A stretch of 64,000 bases of DNA, taken from Metridium senile. Taxonomy: Eukaryota > Cnidaria > Anthozoa > Actiniaria > Metridiidae. The stretch spans positions 4,261,067 to 4,325,066 of the forward strand of contig OX459099.1 of NCBI GenBank assembly GCA_949775045.1, read 5' to 3'. Position numbers and translations under genes: made by a program. This document shows, piece after piece, positions 59,780 through 64,000 of the stretch. The stretch's first letter is position 1; each line of letters starts with the position of its first letter. The notes under the pieces are model-generated. The model was not told the DNA's origin and did no database searches. It saw only the letters and a list, made by a program, of their open reading frames with translations.

Positions 59780-60665
59780 ACCTGTGACCAAAACTGCTTT
59801 ATGTTGCTCGGCCTTTCGGGCTCCTTTAGTTGCGACAAAAGAAAAAAACCCATGCTTAAGAATTTCTATTTTTAATCGTCTTCAATATTTCAAAAGCAGT
59901 TTTTTGTGTATTTTTAGAGAAATTGAGAGAACATCCGATCCTGACGTCCATTTTGTTTTCTTGAGGGTGTCAGCGGTCTTCTTGAAAATAGCACAAGAAT
60001 CCCACACATATGCTATCTATATTTTCGCGAGCCAGTTGTGCGTGCTCGAAAAAAAAACGGGCAGAGATGCTAGTTGGACTTTTTCACCTAAAAGACAGGT
60101 TTTGTTTTAGAGTTTTTGAGTTTCTCAGTACAGTGCAGACCATTCACAAATATGTAGAGTAATTTCCGAGTACAGGGAACTGATCATTTTCCCACTAAAA
60201 ATATTAAACCGAACAGATTTGATTGGAGGGATTTCGATAAAAACGTCTATCAAACACCATTTGCTGGAAAACGTTTCATCAAAGTTTAATATTGGTTATA
60301 TGCAAATGTTTTCAAACACTTGATTCAAGTCACCGCGGCTGTTGCACAAAAACTCTGCCCGAAATAAGGCCCCGTCGATATAGAGGGATTTCATGGCAGC
60401 CATGTTTGTGGTAAAAAAAAGGAGCTTTTCTCTCAAGGGAACTGAAATCCTTCGTCATTCGTCACTTTCTTTTATACCTGCCTATAAACATAGCTGCCAT
60501 GAAATCTCTCTATATTGATCACGAATATTAAAGTACTGCATTAATTATGGTCACGTCTCGTCACGTCTGAGCTTTGTTATCAAGCCTTTCAGCCGAACAG
60601 AATGCGGTGTGTGAATGACTATACTGATGATATTTATTGTCGACGACGATAAAAAGGTATACATC
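59780..60665. repeat. Duplicate of the CHMP6 upstream region
   Basis: Long matches to 53000-53215 (for example TCTTGAGGGTGTCAGCGGTC) and to 53800-54345 (for example GGTCACGTCTCGTCACGTCT, GAATGACTATACTGATGATA). MITEs present in the original are missing, so they inserted after the duplication. Confidence 0.85.
59783..59853 (-). pseudogene. Decayed duplicate of CHMP6 exon 1
   Basis: Minus strand begins ATGGGTTTTTTTCTT (MGFFL) and reads KEPERP, TRKEPEKP-like, then CAGTTTTGGT at the old donor. Compared with CHMP6 exon 1 (MGLFFSRKKEPEKP), frame and residues have drifted and no downstream CHMP6 exons follow. It marks the boundary of the duplicated segment. Confidence 0.75.
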
Positions 60666-62585
60666 GCATATAAGTATAGGAAAAAGATGAAATATTAACC
60701 CTTGTTCAGAATTGATCGATTTTTCATTTCTCTTTCTTATAGATATACTAAGATATAGTAATAAGCCTCATTTATGTAACGTTAAATCTCTCGAATAGTT
60801 CATAGCGATTTACAATCCACTTCTTCTTGATAACGATGCACGAAAAAAACGGAAATCATTGAAAAATCTTCTCTAAAGCACTGAGCCATTATATTATTAT
60901 TTCGTTGTTTTATGATATGATGTACAAACGTCGACAAAACATGTGTGTGCTGTTCGCAGAGTTATTGACAAAAGACATGCATATTAATTATTAGCGGTGT
61001 TGTGAATTACGCACGTATCTTAAACCATAATATACATACAAAGTCTGTAACATCCATGCACTTTCCCACTTATATTCTTGTATCATAAATATCCCGAGGA
61101 AATTACATTTTCAAACGATGAAGATCCACGCAGTGCAAATATCGAAATTATTCATCAGTTTTACATATACTTTTTGTGTTTCGAAAATGGTGTTTTAAGA
61201 ATAAGCATATCGATTACCACAGTCTTTACATTAAGGTCTCAATGGGATAACTTTGACAGTTAAAAATTCGTCCTTTTTGGGTGAAATAAACCAACTAAAC
61301 ATTTGCGGAGAAAACATGTTCCTTGATTCAGTTTTTTTTCACGCTTGTAGGTTACAAACTTTTCAAATTTCATTTTTAGCTAGCTACAGTTAAGTGTTTT
61401 ACGCTTAACTCACTAAGACCGTGTATATGTTTCGGTTGTCATTTTTCAGTCATCGATCAACAACGACGTATATAGACCAATTCGCTCATTGTGTGTTTTA
61501 TTTTGATATAACAATAAGTTGTGGTATATCTAACTATACAATAGCGAAATTGATGGTTGTATGTTCTCGTTTCTGGTTTATAAGCTGCATGCAAAATAGT
61601 CTCCCTCACACCCGTTTCAATTTAAGAACTCTGTCAGCTTCGAAGATAACTTTTAATTTGTCGCAAGTTTTCGTTTTTTTGTCGTTTTTTTGCAACATTG
61701 AGTGAATCGTTTTATGCAGATTTGCTCAAGAATTAATTTATGGAGGTACCAGAGCGTTTCAGAGCATACGTTGGACACGCAATTGTCAGTCTCATTTCAA
61801 ATGTATATTACTACTGTACTGCAGTATCTTCAAAGCCTTTTCACGAAAACGATATGAAAGTTCCCATTTTAAAGTGTTTGTTACTGTTAATCTATTTACA
61901 AATATAATTATATAAACACTATTTACTCCGACGAAGGGCTAAAGCTCGAAACGTCAGTAGTTAAGTCAATATTGTTTACAGTGTTACAAATTTCATTATA
62001 TTACCCATCGTTTATATCAAACACCGACGCAGCCTAAACTAGTTTACTCGCTAGTACACTAGTTTCCATTTAAACACTAAAAAGCAGCTTTGTTGTGATA
62101 CGACCACCATTAGTCTTAAAAAGTGAATTGTGGGAGTCAGATTAAACTCAAAATGCATTGTTTTTAATCACGCTACTCAGTAAAATTAAGGCATGGCTCT
62201 CAGATGAAACACTGTTTAACCAGTTTACTATAAATCTCCATCAAACTTGAATGTGTGAATGTGAATGCCATGGAAACTAAATCAGGTGACAGCCAGATCA
62301 CCATCTTGGATTTTAAAATGAGGAGGAGAGAATATCGTACTGAAATACCTTGAAATGTCGTGAAAATTCACATTTGTATTCATATTGTGATCATCTACAT
62401 AGATCCAATTGGCAAAGTGGATTTGCTTAAATATAATATCATTTTTTAAGATAATTCATTTTTGGGAAAGATTAAAAATAATTCAAAAATTAAACTTAGT
62501 TCCATAATAAATTCTAACTAGAATCATGTAGGTATTGAGAATGTTAATAGGAATGTGCATTTTCAGGATTTTTGAAGTCGAACAT
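60666..62585. other. Spacer before the second SLC16 paralogue
   Basis: No gene recognised. 61918-62060 is a repeat copy (ACTCCGACGAAGGGCTAAAG, CTCGAAACGTCAGT). 62073-62176 duplicates the sequence just upstream of SLC16 exon 1 (CATTGTTTTTAATCACGCTA). ATG-led frames near 61078 and 61421 show no family features. Confidence 0.5.
61918..62060 (-). mobile_element. CCGACGAAGG-type repeat, copy 4
   Basis: ACTCCGACGAAGGGCTAAAG, CTCGAAACGTCAGTAGTTAA, then TACAAATTTCATTATATTAC and ATATCAAACACCGACGCAGC as in the other copies. Confidence 0.6.
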
Positions 62586-63517
62586 TTTTTTAATAATAAT
62601 AATAATAATAATAAATGAATTTGGAGTTTCATACTACGTCTCGAAACTCTTACAACTATATAAATAGTAAAATAATAAAGAAATTAAGTGTATATATATA
62701 TATACACATATATGTTATAAACTCATATCCATGATATATTAATGTAAATTCAGTCATTTACAGATTTTAAAAGGTGGGTCTTTATAGCAGATTTAAAGCT
62801 ATTTAAAGAGTTTATATCTCCAATGTTTTCTGGAAGTGCATTCCACAGCTTAGCTGCGCACACGGAGAACGCGCTGTAGCCAAACGTTTTGGTACGAGAT
62901 GCTGGGACAGTTAATAAATTCATATTTGTGGATCTTAATTTTCGACCAGGCTTGTATTGAGATAGTGAATCGTTAATGTACGCTGCTGCTAGTCCATGAA
63001 GCACCTTAAAGATTAGTAGAAGTATCTTAAAGACAATTCTCTCTTTAACTGGGAGCCAATGCAGTTTTTTAAGTACCGGCTTGATGTGTTCAGATCTTTT
63101 TGTCCTGGTTACTAAACGTGCCGCGATGTTTTGAATTCGTTGTAATTTATCAAGTATGTAATCTGGTAAACCATAAAGTACAGCATTGCATGAGTCGAGC
63201 TTAGAGCTAATGAACGCATGTACAAGTCTTTGACATTCAACAACTGAGAGATGTTTCCTTATCTTGCCGATGTTCTTGATGGCATAAAAGGCATTCTTGC
63301 AGATGTTGTTTAAATGATGGTTAAATCTTAAGTGATTGTCAATAATCATTCCTAAGTCTCTTACACAAGTAGTAGGTTGAATGTAGTCGAGTTCAATGTT
63401 GATTCCACTGATGCTCTCTATGTCCTTGGCGAAACGTGAGGATAGATGTATGACTTCTGTTTTGTCTGCATTACACACAAGGCCATTAGCTTTACACCTT
63501 TTTTTAAACTGCTTGTT
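62585..63517 (-). pseudogene. 5'-truncated CR1/L2-like reverse transcriptase fragment
   Basis: An open frame ends at 62750 and is recognisable from about 63517: GLVCNADKTEVIHLSS, PTTCVRDLGMIID, LDSCNAVLYGLPDYILDKLQ, RIQNIAARLVTRTKR, LHWLPVKERI, KLWNALPENI. This is the C-terminal part of a CR1/L2-type ORF2 (thumb and beyond); the RT catalytic YADD and the endonuclease are missing. The 3' tail reads as TTATTATTATTATTATT on its own strand (about 62590-62615). Truncation is the normal outcome of non-LTR integration. It lies between duplicated upstream sequence and exon 1 of the second SLC16. Confidence 0.85.
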
Positions 63518-63718
63518 TACAAACATCCAAAACAGCGGTCGTGAAGTCACGTGACCAAGTTTCCATGGCAACAGGCATGCGTAAAATACTTTCCTTTGTG
63601 AGTTTGTACTACTGGCCGAGTTTGGTGAAGATTTATAATAAACTAGCAAAGATATGAATATATAACTGATTTTCCAACATTTTATCACAATAGGCATGCC
63701 TTAATGTCTCTGAATAGA

Positions 63719-63884
63719 ATGACGCACCAAACCAATCCACATCAACCACTCGATTGCAAAGCTTCTTGGCTGGCCTGTTTTTGTTCTTCATTGGCAAGCT
63801 GTGTTTGTGTGGGAACCATCTTCGTATATGGAATCTTTTTTCCTAAAATACTACAAGAATTTCAAACTGGAAAAGCAAAAACAG
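63719..63884 (+). CDS. Exon 1 of a second SLC16-like paralogue, cut by the window edge
   Basis: Encodes MTHQTNPHQPLDCKASWLAC and continues FVYGIFFPKILQEFQTGKAKT. It has the same length (166 nt) and the same phase-1 GT donor as exon 1 of the gene at 55246, with about a dozen amino-acid differences. The remaining exons lie right of 64000. Upstream sequence is disrupted by an insertion containing the non-LTR fragment. Whether the paralogue is intact cannot be judged. Confidence 0.82.
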
Positions 63885-64000
63885 GTCAGAGATGGTATTT
63901 AAATTGTCTGTTGACCTCTTACTGATTGTATGATTTGATATGTCGGTGACTAGGTTGCATGGTTTATGAGTTGATCAGTTGGGTGTGTTGGTAGGTTGGT

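Noticed and set aside
61421..61705. 94-codon ORF
   Set aside because: Composition typical of random AT-rich sequence; not retained in the paralogous duplicated region.

Overview
The window is nuclear DNA of an intron-rich, AT-rich invertebrate animal. Vertebrate-like proteins are split into short GT-AG exons, one intron is a minor-spliceosome type, and the spacers are full of foldback DNA transposons, non-LTR fragments and hammerhead-like repeats. A cnidarian such as a coral or sea anemone fits best, but this is inference; no rRNA or mitochondrial marker is present.

Layout. 1-9014 (-): 5' half of a lethal(2) giant larvae (LLGL) polarity gene, six exons, running off the left edge, with a nested foldback element (2078-4240) in an intron. 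10699-21757: an 11-kb DNA transposon with matching terminal inverted repeats, a 5-bp target duplication (TATTA) and inverted subterminal minisatellites. It carries a DDE integrase-type transposase (+) and a nine-exon gene (-) that I assembled by hand into one 869-residue SAM-UBX-HECT-like protein, apparently a ubiquitin-ligase-like passenger. 22244-26180: a 36-bp satellite with a 1152-bp higher-order repeat. 28343-41644 (-): the complete C17orf75/Njmu-R1 homologue, 13 exons, 402 aa, with an AT-AC U12-type intron. 41777-46415 (+): complete THG1L, 7 exons, 266 aa, divergent from C17orf75 across 132 bp. 47433-53045 (-): complete CHMP6 (ESCRT-III), 9 exons, 211 aa. 55246-58888 (+): complete SLC16-like (MCT-type) transporter, 4 exons, 431 aa. 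59780-64000: a partial tandem duplicate of the CHMP6-to-SLC16 interval, with a decayed CHMP6 first exon, a truncated non-LTR element and exon 1 of a second SLC16 paralogue cut by the right edge.

The host genes are unrelated in function: cell polarity, Golgi vesicle tethering, tRNA-His maturation, membrane remodelling and solute transport. The most unusual unit is the transposon, which links an integrase-like transposase with a fusion of ubiquitin-pathway domains. All exon junctions were derived by reading frame, splice-site dinucleotides and remembered family similarity; no search or RNA evidence was available.
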